Below, piece after piece: positions 41,130-49,142 of a DNA stretch of 64,000 bases; the stretch's first letter is position 1, and each line of letters opens with the position of its first letter. The stretch is from Palsa-504 sp963744575 (GTDB lineage: Bacteria > Actinomycetota > Actinomycetes > Streptosporangiales > Streptosporangiaceae). Under the pieces are notes generated by a model that saw only the letters and a program-made list of their open reading frames with translations, made no database searches and was not told the DNA's origin. The DNA is taken from NCBI GenBank assembly GCA_963744575.1, contig CAVUUF010000016.1, positions 682,001 to 746,000 of the forward strand, given 5' to 3'. The translations under genes were made by a program, and so were the position numbers.

Positions 41130-43847
41130 GTGGCAGAGGGCATCGGCAGCTACGACATCGTCGTGCTCGGCGGGGGCAGTGGCGGGTACGCCTGCGCGCT
41201 GCGCGCGGCCGAACTCGGCAAGCGCGTGGCGCTGATCGAAAAGGACAAGGTCGGCGGGACCTGCCTGCACCGCGGCTGCATCCCGACCAAGGCGCTGCTG
41301 CACGCGGCCGAGATCGCGGACCACGCCAGGGACAGCGCATCCGTCGGCGTCAAGACCACCTTCGAGGGCATCGACGTTCCCGGCGTGCTCTCCTACAAGA
41401 ACTCTGTGGTGGACCGGCTCTGGAAGGGCCTGCAGTCGACGATCGCGAGCCGGAAGATCGACACCATCGAAGGCTCCGGGCGGCTGGAATCGCCGACCCG
41501 GGTCCGGGTCGGCGACACCGTCTACGAGGCGGAGCACGTGGTGCTCGCCACCGGGTCGCAGCCGAAGAGCCTGCCCGGCCTGGAGATCGACGGCGAGCGG
41601 GTGATCACCTCGGACCACGCGCTGCAGCTCGACCGGGTGCCCGATTCGGTGGTCATCCTCGGCGGCGGCGTGATCGGGGTCGAGTTCGCCAGCATGTGGC
41701 GGTCCTTCGGCGCCGAGGTGACCATCGTCGAGATGCTCCCGCAACTGCTGCCGCTGGAGGACGAGAGCAGCGCGAAGCTGCTGCAGCGGGCGTTCCGGCG
41801 CCGCGGCATCCGCTTCGAGCTCGGCGCCAGGTTCGAGTCGGTCAAGCACACCGACACCGGCGTCGCGGTGACGCTCGAGGGCGGCAAGACGCTCGACGCG
41901 GACCTGCTGCTGGTCGCGGTCGGCCGCGGCCCGGTCTCCGGCGACCTCGGCTACGAGGATGCCGGCGTGGCCACCGAGCGGGGTTTCGTCAAGGTGGACT
42001 CGCTCTGCCGGACGAGCATCCCGTCGATCTCCGCGGTCGGCGACCTCATCAACACGCCCCAGCTCGCGCACGTCGGGTTCGCCGAGGGGATCATGGTCGC
42101 CGAGCGGATCGGCGGCCTGCCCGTCACCCCGATCGACTACGACGGCGTGCCGCGGATCACCTACAGCGACCCGGAGGTGGCCTCGGTGGGCCTCACCTCC
42201 GCGCAAGCCGCCGAGCGCGGCCTGAAGACAGCCGCGTTCAACTACAACCTCGGCGGCAACGGCCGGAGCGTGATCCTGCAGACCCAGGGCGCAGCCAAGG
42301 TCATCGCGGTCTCCGAGGAGGACGGTCCCGGCCGCGTGATCGGCGTGCACATCGTCGGCGGCCGGGTCAGCGAGCTCATCGCCGAAGCCCAGCTGATCTA
42401 CAACTGGGACGCCGAGCCTGCGGACGTGGCCCAGCTCATCCACCCCCATCCCACCCAGTCGGAAGCGATCGGCGAGGCACATCTCGCGCTGGCCGGCAAG
42501 CCCCTGCACGTACACGCCTTATTTTCGCCCCCGAACCCACCCTATTTTCGCCCCCGAACCCACCCTATTTTCTCCCCCGAACCCACCCTATTTTCTCCCC
42601 CGAACCCACCCTATTTTCTCCCCCGAACCCACCCTATTTTCTCCCCCGAACCCACCCTAGGAGTCACGAGAACCATGTCGGTCTCCGTATCCATGCCGCA
42701 GCTCGGTGAGAGCGTCACCGAGGGCACCGTCACGCGCTGGCTGAAGAAGGAAGGCGAGCGCGTAGAGGCGGACGAGCCGCTGCTGGAGGTGTCGACGGAC
42801 AAGGTGGACACCGAGATCCCCTCCCCCGCGTCCGGGATCCTGCGCGGCATCGCGGTCGACGAGGACGAGACAGTCGCGGTGGGCGCGCAGCTTGCCGTCA
42901 TCGAGGACGAGTCCGGCGATGCGGCGCCCGCGGGAGACGGCTCCGGCGGCTCCGCGCCGGCCGGAGAGGCCGAACCCGAGGCGGCCGAACCCGCGCCGCC
43001 GGAGGCCGCTGAGCCCGAAGCCGCGCAGCCCCAAGCCGCTCAGGCCGAGGCTGCCCAGCCCGAAACCGACCGGCCCGAAGCCGACCGGCCCGAAGCCGCG
43101 GAGCCGGAGCAGGCCCCGGCGGGCAGTTCGGACGGCTCGAGTCCGCAGCCCAACTACGTGCCGCCTTCGCAGTCCCCGCCGCCGTCGCCGGGCTACTCGG
43201 GCTCTTCCGGGCCGTCGAGCCCGGCCTACGCTCCCCCGCCGACCTACGGCCAGCCCCGGCCGACGGCCCCCTACACCTCGTCGGCTCCGGCTCCCGGCGC
43301 CCAGGGCCAGTCCGCTCCGGACGAGTCAGCCCCGGCGGCATCCTCCGCACCCGCCGAGGCCCCGGCCGAGGAGTACCCGCCGCCCACGCCGCTGCCCAGC
43401 GGCGGTGAGGCGCCCTACGTCACCCCGCTGGTTCGTAAGCTCGCCGCCGAGCACGCCGTGAACCTGGAGACCGTCACCGGCACCGGGGTCGGCGGGCGGA
43501 TCCGCAAGCAGGACGTCGTCGAGGCCGCCCGCGCCCAGCGCGCCACGCAGCCGCAGCAGCCTGCCCAGCCCGCGCCGGCCGCCCAGGCTCCGCCTGCCCC
43601 GCAGGCGCAGCCGACCCAGCCTGCCCCAGCCCCAGCCCCAGCCCCAGGCGCCCCAGCCGGCGGGCGCGCCGCAGTCAGCCCCGGCTCCGCGGCCGGCCCC
43701 GGCGCCCTCCTCGCTGCGTGGCACGACCCAGCGGATGTCCCGGCCCCGGCAGGTCATCGCCAAGCGGATGGTGGAGTCGCTGCACGTCTCGGCCCAGCTC
43801 ACCACGGTGGCGGAGGCCGACGTGACGGCCATCGCCCGGCTGCGTGA
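41130..43847 (+). CDS. lpdA: Dihydrolipoyl dehydrogenase (E3) read through in frame into E2
   Basis: Residues 1-462 are a complete FAD/NAD dihydrolipoyl dehydrogenase: YDIVVLGGGSGGYACALRAA, redox pair GGTCLHRGCIPTKA, NAD site VVILGGGVIGVEF and the His-Glu base in HPHPTQSEAIGEA. The usual end, HVHA, is at 42516, but no stop follows. The frame crosses six copies of a 23-bp repeat (about 46 residues, rich in FSPP and RTHP) and enters sucB in the correct frame, giving its lipoyl domain and linker before ending at 43847 after a frameshift. Natural E3-E2 fusions of this order are not something I know. A GGAGG site lies before the start. Confidence 0.85.
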   Translation: MAEGIGSYDIVVLGGGSGGYACALRAAELGKRVALIEKDKVGGTCLHRGCIPTKALLHAAEIADHARDSASVGVKTTFEGIDVPGVLSYKNSVVDRLWKGLQSTIASRKIDTIEGSGRLESPTRVRVGDTVYEAEHVVLATGSQPKSLPGLEIDGERVITSDHALQLDRVPDSVVILGGGVIGVEFASMWRSFGAEVTIVEMLPQLLPLEDESSAKLLQRAFRRRGIRFELGARFESVKHTDTGVAVTLEGGKTLDADLLLVAVGRGPVSGDLGYEDAGVATERGFVKVDSLCRTSIPSISAVGDLINTPQLAHVGFAEGIMVAERIGGLPVTPIDYDGVPRITYSDPEVASVGLTSAQAAERGLKTAAFNYNLGGNGRSVILQTQGAAKVIAVSEEDGPGRVIGVHIVGGRVSELIAEAQLIYNWDAEPADVAQLIHPHPTQSEAIGEAHLALAGKPLHVHALFSPPNPPYFRPRTHPIFSPEPTLFSPPNPPYFLPRTHPIFSPEPTLGVTRTMSVSVSMPQLGESVTEGTVTRWLKKEGERVEADEPLLEVSTDKVDTEIPSPASGILRGIAVDEDETVAVGAQLAVIEDESGDAAPAGDGSGGSAPAGEAEPEAAEPAPPEAAEPEAAQPQAAQAEAAQPETDRPEADRPEAAEPEQAPAGSSDGSSPQPNYVPPSQSPPPSPGYSGSSGPSSPAYAPPPTYGQPRPTAPYTSSAPAPGAQGQSAPDESAPAASSAPAEAPAEEYPPPTPLPSGGEAPYVTPLVRKLAAEHAVNLETVTGTGVGGRIRKQDVVEAARAQRATQPQQPAQPAPAAQAPPAPQAQPTQPAPAPAPAPGAPAGGRAAVSPGSAAGPGALLAAWHDPADVPAPAGHRQADGGVAARLGPAHHGGGGRRDGHRPAA
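42520..42657 (+). repeat. 23-bp tandem repeat, six copies, between lpdA and sucB
   Basis: Six perfect-length units beginning TATTTTCTCCCCCGAACC; the first two have G for T at the eighth base, the other four are identical. None of the three reading phases contains a stop. The unit is C-rich, so the minus strand is a series of G runs (GGGTGGGTTCGGGGG) able to form quadruplexes. The total of 138 bp keeps lpdA in frame with sucB; TAG at 42658 lies in another phase, directly before the sucB ribosome site GGAG. Confidence 0.97.
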
Positions 43848-44430
43848 CCAGGCCAAGCGGGACTTCGAGGCCCGGGAGGGCGGCAAGCTGAGCTTCCTGC
43901 CGTTCTTCGCGCTCGCCGCCGTCGAGGCCCTGAAGGTGCATCCGAAGCTCAACGCGGTGATCGACGGGGACCAGGTCAGCTACCACGACGCCGAGCACCT
44001 CGGCGTCGCTGTGGACACCGAACGCGGGCTGATGGTGCCGGTCATCCACAACGCGGGTGACCTGAACATCGGCGGCCTGGCGCGCAAGATCAGTGACCTA
44101 GCCAACCGGACCAGGTCCGGGCAGGTCGCCCCGGACGAGCTGGCGGGCGGGACGTTCACGGTGACCAACACCGGCAGCCGCGGCGCCCTGTTCGACACGC
44201 CCATCATCAACCAGCCGCAGGTCGCGATCCTGGGCACCGGCACGGTCGTCAAGCGGCCCGTCGTGGTCGAGGACCCCGCGCTCGGCGAGGTGATCGCGGT
44301 GCGCTCGATGGTGTACCTCGCTCTCACCTACGACCACCGGCTCGTCGACGGCGCCGACGCCGCCCGGTTCCTCGCCACGGTGAAGAGCCGGCTGGAAGAA
44401 GGGGCCTTCGAAGCCGAACTCGGCCTCTAG
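42675..44430 (+). pseudogene. sucB: 2-oxo acid dehydrogenase E2 (sucB/dlaT), frameshifted
   Basis: Dihydrolipoamide acyltransferase of a 2-oxo acid dehydrogenase. From ATG 42675: lipoyl domain with lipoyl-Lys in EVSTDKVDTEIPSP, a Pro/Ala/Glu linker of about 170 residues, and the E3-binding domain (TPLVRKLAAEHAVNLETV). In a CCAGCC-rich tract at about 43615-43650 the frame shifts by one base; thereafter LRGTTQRMSRPRQVIAKRMV and the catalytic YDHRLVDGADAARF are read in the other frame, to the stop at 44430. Either a real indel in a slippery tract or a sequencing error; all domains are otherwise intact. The ATG has GGAG 11 nt upstream. Confidence 0.85.
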
Positions 44431-44442
44431 CCACCGGGGCGC

Positions 44443-45357
44443 ATGAAAGTCGCGGTCACCGGCTCGTCCGGGCTCATCGGCACCGCGCTCGTGGCCAGCC
44501 TGCGCGGCGACGGCCACGAGGTGATCAGGCTCGTCCGGCGGCCCCCGCGGGCCGCCAGCGAGGTCCGCTGGGACCCGCGCGCGGCCGACGCCGGGCCGAT
44601 CGGGTCCAGCCCGGCTCTCGGTGGGCTCGGCGCCTGCGTGCACCTGGCTGGCGCCGGGGTGGCGGACCACCGCTGGACCGCCAGGTACAAGACGGAGATC
44701 AGGGCCAGCCGGGTGCTCGGCACCCGGGCCCTGGCGGGCGCGCTGGCCAAGCTCAGCCCGCCGCCCGCCACCCTAGTGGTGGCGTCGGCCATCGGCTGGT
44801 ACGGAGACACCGGCGACCGGGAGGTCGACGAGACCGCCCCGGCCGGGGAGGCCTTCCTGGCCCGGCTGGTCCGGGACTGGGAGGCGGCCGCCGAACCGGC
44901 CGCGGGCGCGGGCATCCGCGTCGTGCACATCCGCAGCGGCCTGGTCCTCACTTCCCGCGGCGGGCTGCTCGCCCGGTTGCTCCCGCTGGCCCGGCTGGGG
45001 CTGTGCCCGCGGTTCGGGTCGGGCCGTCAGGTCATGAGCTGGATCTCGCTGTCCGACGAGGTGGGCGCCATCAAGTTCCTGCTCGACCGCAAGAACGCCA
45101 GCGGCGCGGTCAACCTCACCGCCCCCGCCCAGGCCACGAACGCCGAGTTCACCGCCGCGCTGGCCGCCGCCCTCGGCCGCCGCGAGCTGCCCTTCCTGCG
45201 GGTACCCGCCCCGGTGCTGCGCCTGGCCGTCGGCGAGGCCGCAGTCGAACTGCTGACCAGCACCCGGGTCCTGCCCCGTCGCCTGCACGAGGCCGGTTAC
45301 CAGTTCCGTTATCCCGCCCTGCCCGGGGCCCTGGCCGCCGAGCTGGCATCCCGCTGA
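44443..45357 (+). CDS. TIGR01777 family NAD(P)-dependent epimerase/dehydratase-like
   Basis: A 304-residue extended-SDR protein of the SDR39U1 (TIGR01777) family. VTGSSGLIGTALVASL is the nucleotide loop, HLAGAGVADHRWTARYK the conserved segment, and ASAIGWYGDTGDREVDE contains the active-site Tyr region; MSWISLSDEVGAI and the C-terminal DUF1731-like part follow. No reaction is established for the family. It starts 12 bases after sucB, a common actinomycete order, and lies before lipB in related genomes, so it may serve lipoyl-enzyme metabolism. Confidence 0.88.
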   Translation: MKVAVTGSSGLIGTALVASLRGDGHEVIRLVRRPPRAASEVRWDPRAADAGPIGSSPALGGLGACVHLAGAGVADHRWTARYKTEIRASRVLGTRALAGALAKLSPPPATLVVASAIGWYGDTGDREVDETAPAGEAFLARLVRDWEAAAEPAAGAGIRVVHIRSGLVLTSRGGLLARLLPLARLGLCPRFGSGRQVMSWISLSDEVGAIKFLLDRKNASGAVNLTAPAQATNAEFTAALAAALGRRELPFLRVPAPVLRLAVGEAAVELLTSTRVLPRRLHEAGYQFRYPALPGALAAELASR

Positions 45358-45406
45358 TCCACGGCATCCAACCATCAGGCGGGAAGGTGCTATGGGACGG
45401 CAGATA

Positions 45407-45427
45407 CCAAGCCCGTTCGGGATAAAT
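45407..45427 (-). repeat. Dispersed 3'-end motif, copy 3
   Basis: In the sense of the dioxygenase gene ending at 45444, ATTTATCCCGAACGGGCTTGG begins 16 bases after the stop, the same motif as after the genes ending at 7993 and 37796. Confidence 0.5.
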
Positions 45428-45443
45428 AGAAAGGAGCGGACGG

Positions 45444-46352
45444 TCAGTCTGCCGCGGTTGGCTGCAGGATGATGTCGAAATTCGCCAGGCAGAACGGTCC
45501 GGTGAGGCCGTACCTGGCCGCCTGTTCGGGGTCGACGGGGGTGAACCCCTTGATCAGGCTCTTCTTCACCGCGAACACCGCGTCCGACTCGATGTACGGG
45601 CTGCCCGCCACGAAAATGTGCGTGGTCAGCGCGCGATGCCCGGGAGCGGTCACGATGAAGTGGATGTGCGCCGGGCGGTAGGGGTGCCGCTCGGTGGCAA
45701 GCAGCAGCTGGCCTACGGGGCCGTCGGTCGGGATCGGGTAGTGGCTCGGCACGATGGTCCGGAACCAGAAAGCCCCGTCCCGGTCGGCGGTGAACAGGCC
45801 GCGCCCGTTGGTCCGGGGCTGCATGCCGGGCTGCTGGACGTCGTAGAAGCCCTGGTCGTTGGCCTGCCAGACATCCAGTTCGGCGCCAGGCAGCGGAGCG
45901 CCGTCGGAGGAGAGCACGCGGCCGCGGACCACGCACGGAGTGCCGGTGCCGACGAAATCGATGGTCTCGCCGAGTTCCCGGCGCGGGGATTCGATCATGT
46001 GGAATGGGCCGAGCACGGTCGATTCCGTCGCAGTCCCTTCCCGGGGGGACCTTCCCCCCGGACCCCCCAGGCCAGTCACCCTGTTGTTGATCGTCTCCAC
46101 CAGCATGGAAATGCCGAGGACGTCGGAGAGCAGGATGAACTCCTGCCGCTCGTCGTCACACTTCTGCCCGGTCGCGGTCAGGAAGTCGATCGCCCGCTCC
46201 CATTCGGCGATCGTGGGCTCGGTTTCCCTGACGAACGCGTGCAGGTGCCTGACCAGGCTGCTCAGCAACTCGCGCAGCCTCGGGTCGGGTGTCTTGGCGA
46301 AGCTGTCGACGACCGCGTCGGCCGCGGTTTCCTCGGTGAAGTCGGTGGCCAT
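45444..46352 (-). CDS. Intradiol ring-cleavage dioxygenase (hydroxyquinol-type)
   Basis: A 302-residue non-haem Fe(III) dioxygenase of the catechol/hydroxyquinol 1,2-dioxygenase family, which opens aromatic diols between the hydroxyls. The iron ligands are predicted as Tyr170 (NDQGFYDVQQ), Tyr205 (VPSHYPIP), His229 and His231 (YRPAHIHF). The N-terminal helical linker domain is present, favouring the hydroxyquinol subgroup. No maleylacetate reductase lies nearby. Its start is inside the 3' end of the upstream sigma-factor frame (91-base overlap), suggesting coupled expression. Confidence 0.88.
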   Translation of the reverse strand: MATDFTEETAADAVVDSFAKTPDPRLRELLSSLVRHLHAFVRETEPTIAEWERAIDFLTATGQKCDDERQEFILLSDVLGISMLVETINNRVTGLGGPGGRSPREGTATESTVLGPFHMIESPRRELGETIDFVGTGTPCVVRGRVLSSDGAPLPGAELDVWQANDQGFYDVQQPGMQPRTNGRGLFTADRDGAFWFRTIVPSHYPIPTDGPVGQLLLATERHPYRPAHIHFIVTAPGHRALTTHIFVAGSPYIESDAVFAVKKSLIKGFTPVDPEQAARYGLTGPFCLANFDIILQPTAAD

Positions 46353-47299
46353 GACCGCCAGGGTAAGTCCCGGTCCTGCCGTAGGTACAGATCGGAGGTC
46401 GGCCCGAGATGCTGGAGCTTGTCGGGGTTGACTACGGAGCGAACCGCCTGCACCAGGCCGTCGGCGATGTCGAGCGCGAAGACGGTGGCCACCCGGCCTT
46501 CGGCGTCGTAGGCCACCGCGCCTGGCTGGCCGTTGACCAGCGCCGGCACGCCGTAGGTGCCCTCCTTCGCCGCCCGGCGGTACAGCCCGAGCAGGAACCG
46601 GGCGACCCGCTCCGGCCCGTGCAGCGGTTCGCGCCGGGCCTGGCCCTTGCCGCCACCGTCGCCGATAATGACGACGTCGGGGGCGAGGAGCTCGAGCAGG
46701 CCGTTGAGGTCACCGCCGCCAGCGGCGTCGAAGAAGCGGCGGGCCACCTCGTCGCGCCGCTCGCGGGAGGCCTCGAAGCGGGGCTTGCCCTCGTCGACGT
46801 GGTGCCGGGCGCGGGCGAGGATCTGGCGGCAGTTCGGCTCGGACTTGCCGGTGATCTCCGCGATCTCCTTGTAGTCGTAGCCGAACACCTCGTGCAGCAG
46901 GAACACGGCACGTTCGGTCGGCGTCAGGCTCTCCAGCAGGACCAGGAAGGCCATGGACAGTGAATCCGACATCTCCGCACGCTCCGCCGGGCCGGGTTCG
47001 GTGTCTGCGACCAGCGGTTCGGGTAGCCAGGCGCCGACGTAGGCTTCCCGGCGCACCCGAGCCGACCGCAGGTGGCTGATGGCCAGCCGGGTGGTGGCCG
47101 TGGCCAGGTAGGCCTTGGGCGAGTCGATGCTGGCGCCGTCGCGCAGCACCCGGGTCAGCCGCAGGAAGGCCTCCTGGACGAGGTCTTCGGCGTCGCTGAT
47201 GCTCCCGGTCATCCGGTAGGCGATCGAGAACATCAGCGGCCGGAACTCCGAATAGTCCGCCGCGGTCGGGGTGTCCTCAGCAGGCATTGGCCCGCTCAC
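46262..47299 (-). CDS. ECF41-type RNA polymerase sigma factor (SigJ-like), copy 1
   Basis: An ECF sigma factor with regions 2 and 4 (FRPLMFSIAYRMTGSISDAE; YDYKEIAEITGKSEPNCRQI) and the C-terminal SnoaL-like extension typical of ECF41 (LLAPDVVIIGDGGG, then VNPDKLQHL). In this group the extension, not a separate anti-sigma factor, controls activity. The last 30 or so residues overlap the dioxygenase gene and are not conserved. Target genes commonly adjoin ECF41 genes; the dioxygenase is the obvious candidate. ATG 47287 is an alternative start. Confidence 0.87.
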   Translation of the reverse strand: MSGPMPAEDTPTAADYSEFRPLMFSIAYRMTGSISDAEDLVQEAFLRLTRVLRDGASIDSPKAYLATATTRLAISHLRSARVRREAYVGAWLPEPLVADTEPGPAERAEMSDSLSMAFLVLLESLTPTERAVFLLHEVFGYDYKEIAEITGKSEPNCRQILARARHHVDEGKPRFEASRERRDEVARRFFDAAGGGDLNGLLELLAPDVVIIGDGGGKGQARREPLHGPERVARFLLGLYRRAAKEGTYGVPALVNGQPGAVAYDAEGRVATVFALDIADGLVQAVRSVVNPDKLQHLGPTSDLYLRQDRDLPWRSWPPTSPRKPRPTRSSTASPRHPTRGCASC

Positions 47300-47387
47300 G
47301 CACGATGTCGAGCATGGGATCCGCCTTTCCCCTGGGTCTGTCCTGTCCGCCCTCTACGACGCCGCTGCCTCCCGGGCTGTGACACGT

Positions 47388-48308
47388 TCAGCCGGCGTTC
47401 TCCTGGGCGCATTGTTCGCGCCAGCGCAGATGCCAGGTGCGGGAGATCGGGCCGATGTGGCGCAGCTTCTCCGGGTTCGCGACCGCCCGGATGGCCCGCA
47501 CCTGGCCCTCCAGGATGTCGAACGCGATGACCGCGATCAGGTCGCCGTCGGCGTCTGCGGCCAGCGCGCCCGGCTGGCCGTTCACCCGCACCGGGCGGAG
47601 CGAGGCGCCCAGCTCCAGGGTCCGCTCGATCTGGACCTGGACCACCGCGGCCACCTGGTCGCGGCCGGCGATAGGCGCGGTGAAGGTGGCCTCGCCCAGG
47701 CCGCCGCTGTCCCCGTAGAACAGCACGTCCGGAGCCAGCCGCTCGAGCAGGCTGGTCATGTCGCCGCCGCGGGCCGCGGCCAGGAACAGGCTGGTGAGCT
47801 CCTCCCCCTCGGCCCGGGACGACTCGAACCGCGGCCGGCCCTCGTCAACGTGCCGCCGGGCCCGGGCGAAGGCCTGCCGGCAGGCGGCCTCGGTCTTGCC
47901 CGTGATGTCCGCGATCTCGCCGTAGCCGTAGCCGAACACCTCGCGGAGCAGGAAGATCGCGCGTTCGGCCGGGGCCAGGCTTTCCAGCAGGACCAGGAAC
48001 GCCATGGACAGGGAGTCGGAGGTCTCGGCGAGTTCGGCTGGATCGGGTTCGGTGTCGGCGATGAGGGGCTCGGGAAGCCAGGTGCCGACGTAGGACTCGC
48101 GGCGGACGCGGGCCGAGCGCAGATGATCGATGGCCAGCCGGGTGGTGACCGTGGCCAGGTACGCCTTGGGCGACTCGACGTCGCCGTCCTGGCTGACACG
48201 CAGGAAGGCCTCCTGGACGATGTCCTCGGCGTCGCTCACGCTGCCGGTCATCCGGTAGGCGATCGAGAACATCAGCGGGCGGTAGTCGGTGAAGCGGCTC
48301 GGGTCCAC
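47388..48308 (-). CDS. ECF41-type RNA polymerase sigma factor (SigJ-like), copy 2
   Basis: A 306-residue paralogue of the preceding gene, with near-identical region 2 (YRPLMFSIAYRMTGSVSDAE) and region 4 (YGYGEIADITGKTEAACRQA) but a more divergent C-terminal SnoaL-like domain (LLERLAPDVLFYGDSGGLG). The two lie in tandem and were probably duplicated. Its first 464 bases overlap the open frame of the membrane protein upstream. Which promoters the two recognise cannot be told. Confidence 0.87.
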   Translation of the reverse strand: MDPSRFTDYRPLMFSIAYRMTGSVSDAEDIVQEAFLRVSQDGDVESPKAYLATVTTRLAIDHLRSARVRRESYVGTWLPEPLIADTEPDPAELAETSDSLSMAFLVLLESLAPAERAIFLLREVFGYGYGEIADITGKTEAACRQAFARARRHVDEGRPRFESSRAEGEELTSLFLAAARGGDMTSLLERLAPDVLFYGDSGGLGEATFTAPIAGRDQVAAVVQVQIERTLELGASLRPVRVNGQPGALAADADGDLIAVIAFDILEGQVRAIRAVANPEKLRHIGPISRTWHLRWREQCAQENAG

Positions 48309-49053
48309 GGCTCTCCCCTCGGGATGGACCTCGGGATGGTCTCATCCCTAACGACGAGGGGCCTTCGGCGGCTGTGACATCGGCTCGTGCCTTACCCGCT
48401 TGGCCGTCGGCGCTGGGTTCCGGCTCGGGTTCCGGCTCGGGTTTCGGCTCGGGTTCCGGCCGCGGCCTGAGCCGCGCCGGCAGGGCTTCCTCCAGGCCGT
48501 CGGCGAACAGCGGGATCCGCCACAGCGGCGGCACGGGCCCGGCGACCCCGCTCAGTTGCATCATGGTCTGGATGGTGACCCGTACCAGCCGCCGGGCGCT
48601 GGTGAACAGCAGCAGGGCCAGCGGGAGCTCGAATACCAGGGCCGAGACCAGGCTCATGATGAAGTCGCGCGAGCCGTAGTCGAGTGCCAGGTCGAACCAG
48701 GCGTCGCAGACCAGCAGGGTGCCGGTGATGATCACGAGGAAGATGAGGATCTGGCGCTGGTGCCAGGCGGCCCAGGCGGTCGCGGCGAAGCCGGCCAGTT
48801 CGGCGATGTCCAGCCCGACCCATACCGCCCGCCAGTCGTGTGAGGTGTAGCGACCGGGCAGGGTCAGGACGAGGATCGCGATCCAGGCGGCCAGCGCGAG
48901 GCAGCACGCCGTCATGAACAGCAGGCCGAACCGCCTGCGACGGCGGAGCCTGGGGTCGATCAGCGGGTGCGGCCGGTCTACGGCCGCGAGGGCGTGGGCC
49001 AGCTGACGCCGTTCTTCCGGGGTCATCCGGCGAAGTTCGGCCGCGGTGATCAC
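47845..49053 (-). CDS. Four-helix membrane protein A, reading through into sigma gene
   Basis: Residues 1-215 are a conserved membrane protein: a cytosolic helix (LRRMTPEERRQLAHALAAV), then four hydrophobic segments including FGLLFMTACCLALAAWIAIL and HQRQILIFLVIITGTLLVCD, and an EPEP-repeat tail ending near 48400. It is a paralogue of the protein at 49143-49847. Beyond 48390 the frame stays open but runs antiphase over the sigma-factor gene for 464 bases and looks unconserved, so a frameshift in the EPEP repeats probably removed the real stop. A TAG in another phase near 48350 would be a natural end. Confidence 0.6.
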   Translation of the reverse strand: MITAAELRRMTPEERRQLAHALAAVDRPHPLIDPRLRRRRRFGLLFMTACCLALAAWIAILVLTLPGRYTSHDWRAVWVGLDIAELAGFAATAWAAWHQRQILIFLVIITGTLLVCDAWFDLALDYGSRDFIMSLVSALVFELPLALLLFTSARRLVRVTIQTMMQLSGVAGPVPPLWRIPLFADGLEEALPARLRPRPEPEPKPEPEPEPEPSADGQAGKARADVTAAEGPSSLGMRPSRGPSRGESRGPEPLHRLPPADVLDRLPDDRQRERRRGHRPGGLPACQPGRRRRVAQGVPGHGHHPAGHRSSALGPRPPRVLRRHLASRAPHRRHRTRSSRTRRDLRLPVHGVPGPAGKPGPGRTRDLPAPRGVRLRLRRDRGHHGQDRGRLPAGLRPGPAAR

Positions 49054-49083
49054 GTACTCATTCTGCGCCGGCCGCCGGCCGGG

Positions 49084-49142
49084 CCTGGTAGCGGCCTCGC
49101 CTGGTAGCGGCCTCGCCTGGTAGCGGCCTCGCCTGGTAGCGG
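49084..49142. repeat. 16-bp tandem repeat, 3.7 copies
   Basis: CCTGGTAGCGGCCTCG repeated without change, filling the gap between the two paralogous membrane-protein genes and touching the stop of the upstream one. No hairpin or promoter is evident in it. Confidence 0.9.

Noticed and set aside
40959..42515. 518-codon minus-strand open frame
   Set aside because: Antisense of lpdA; no recognisable domain.
42520..42657. CRISPR array
   Set aside because: The 23-bp units follow each other without spacers; it is a simple tandem repeat.
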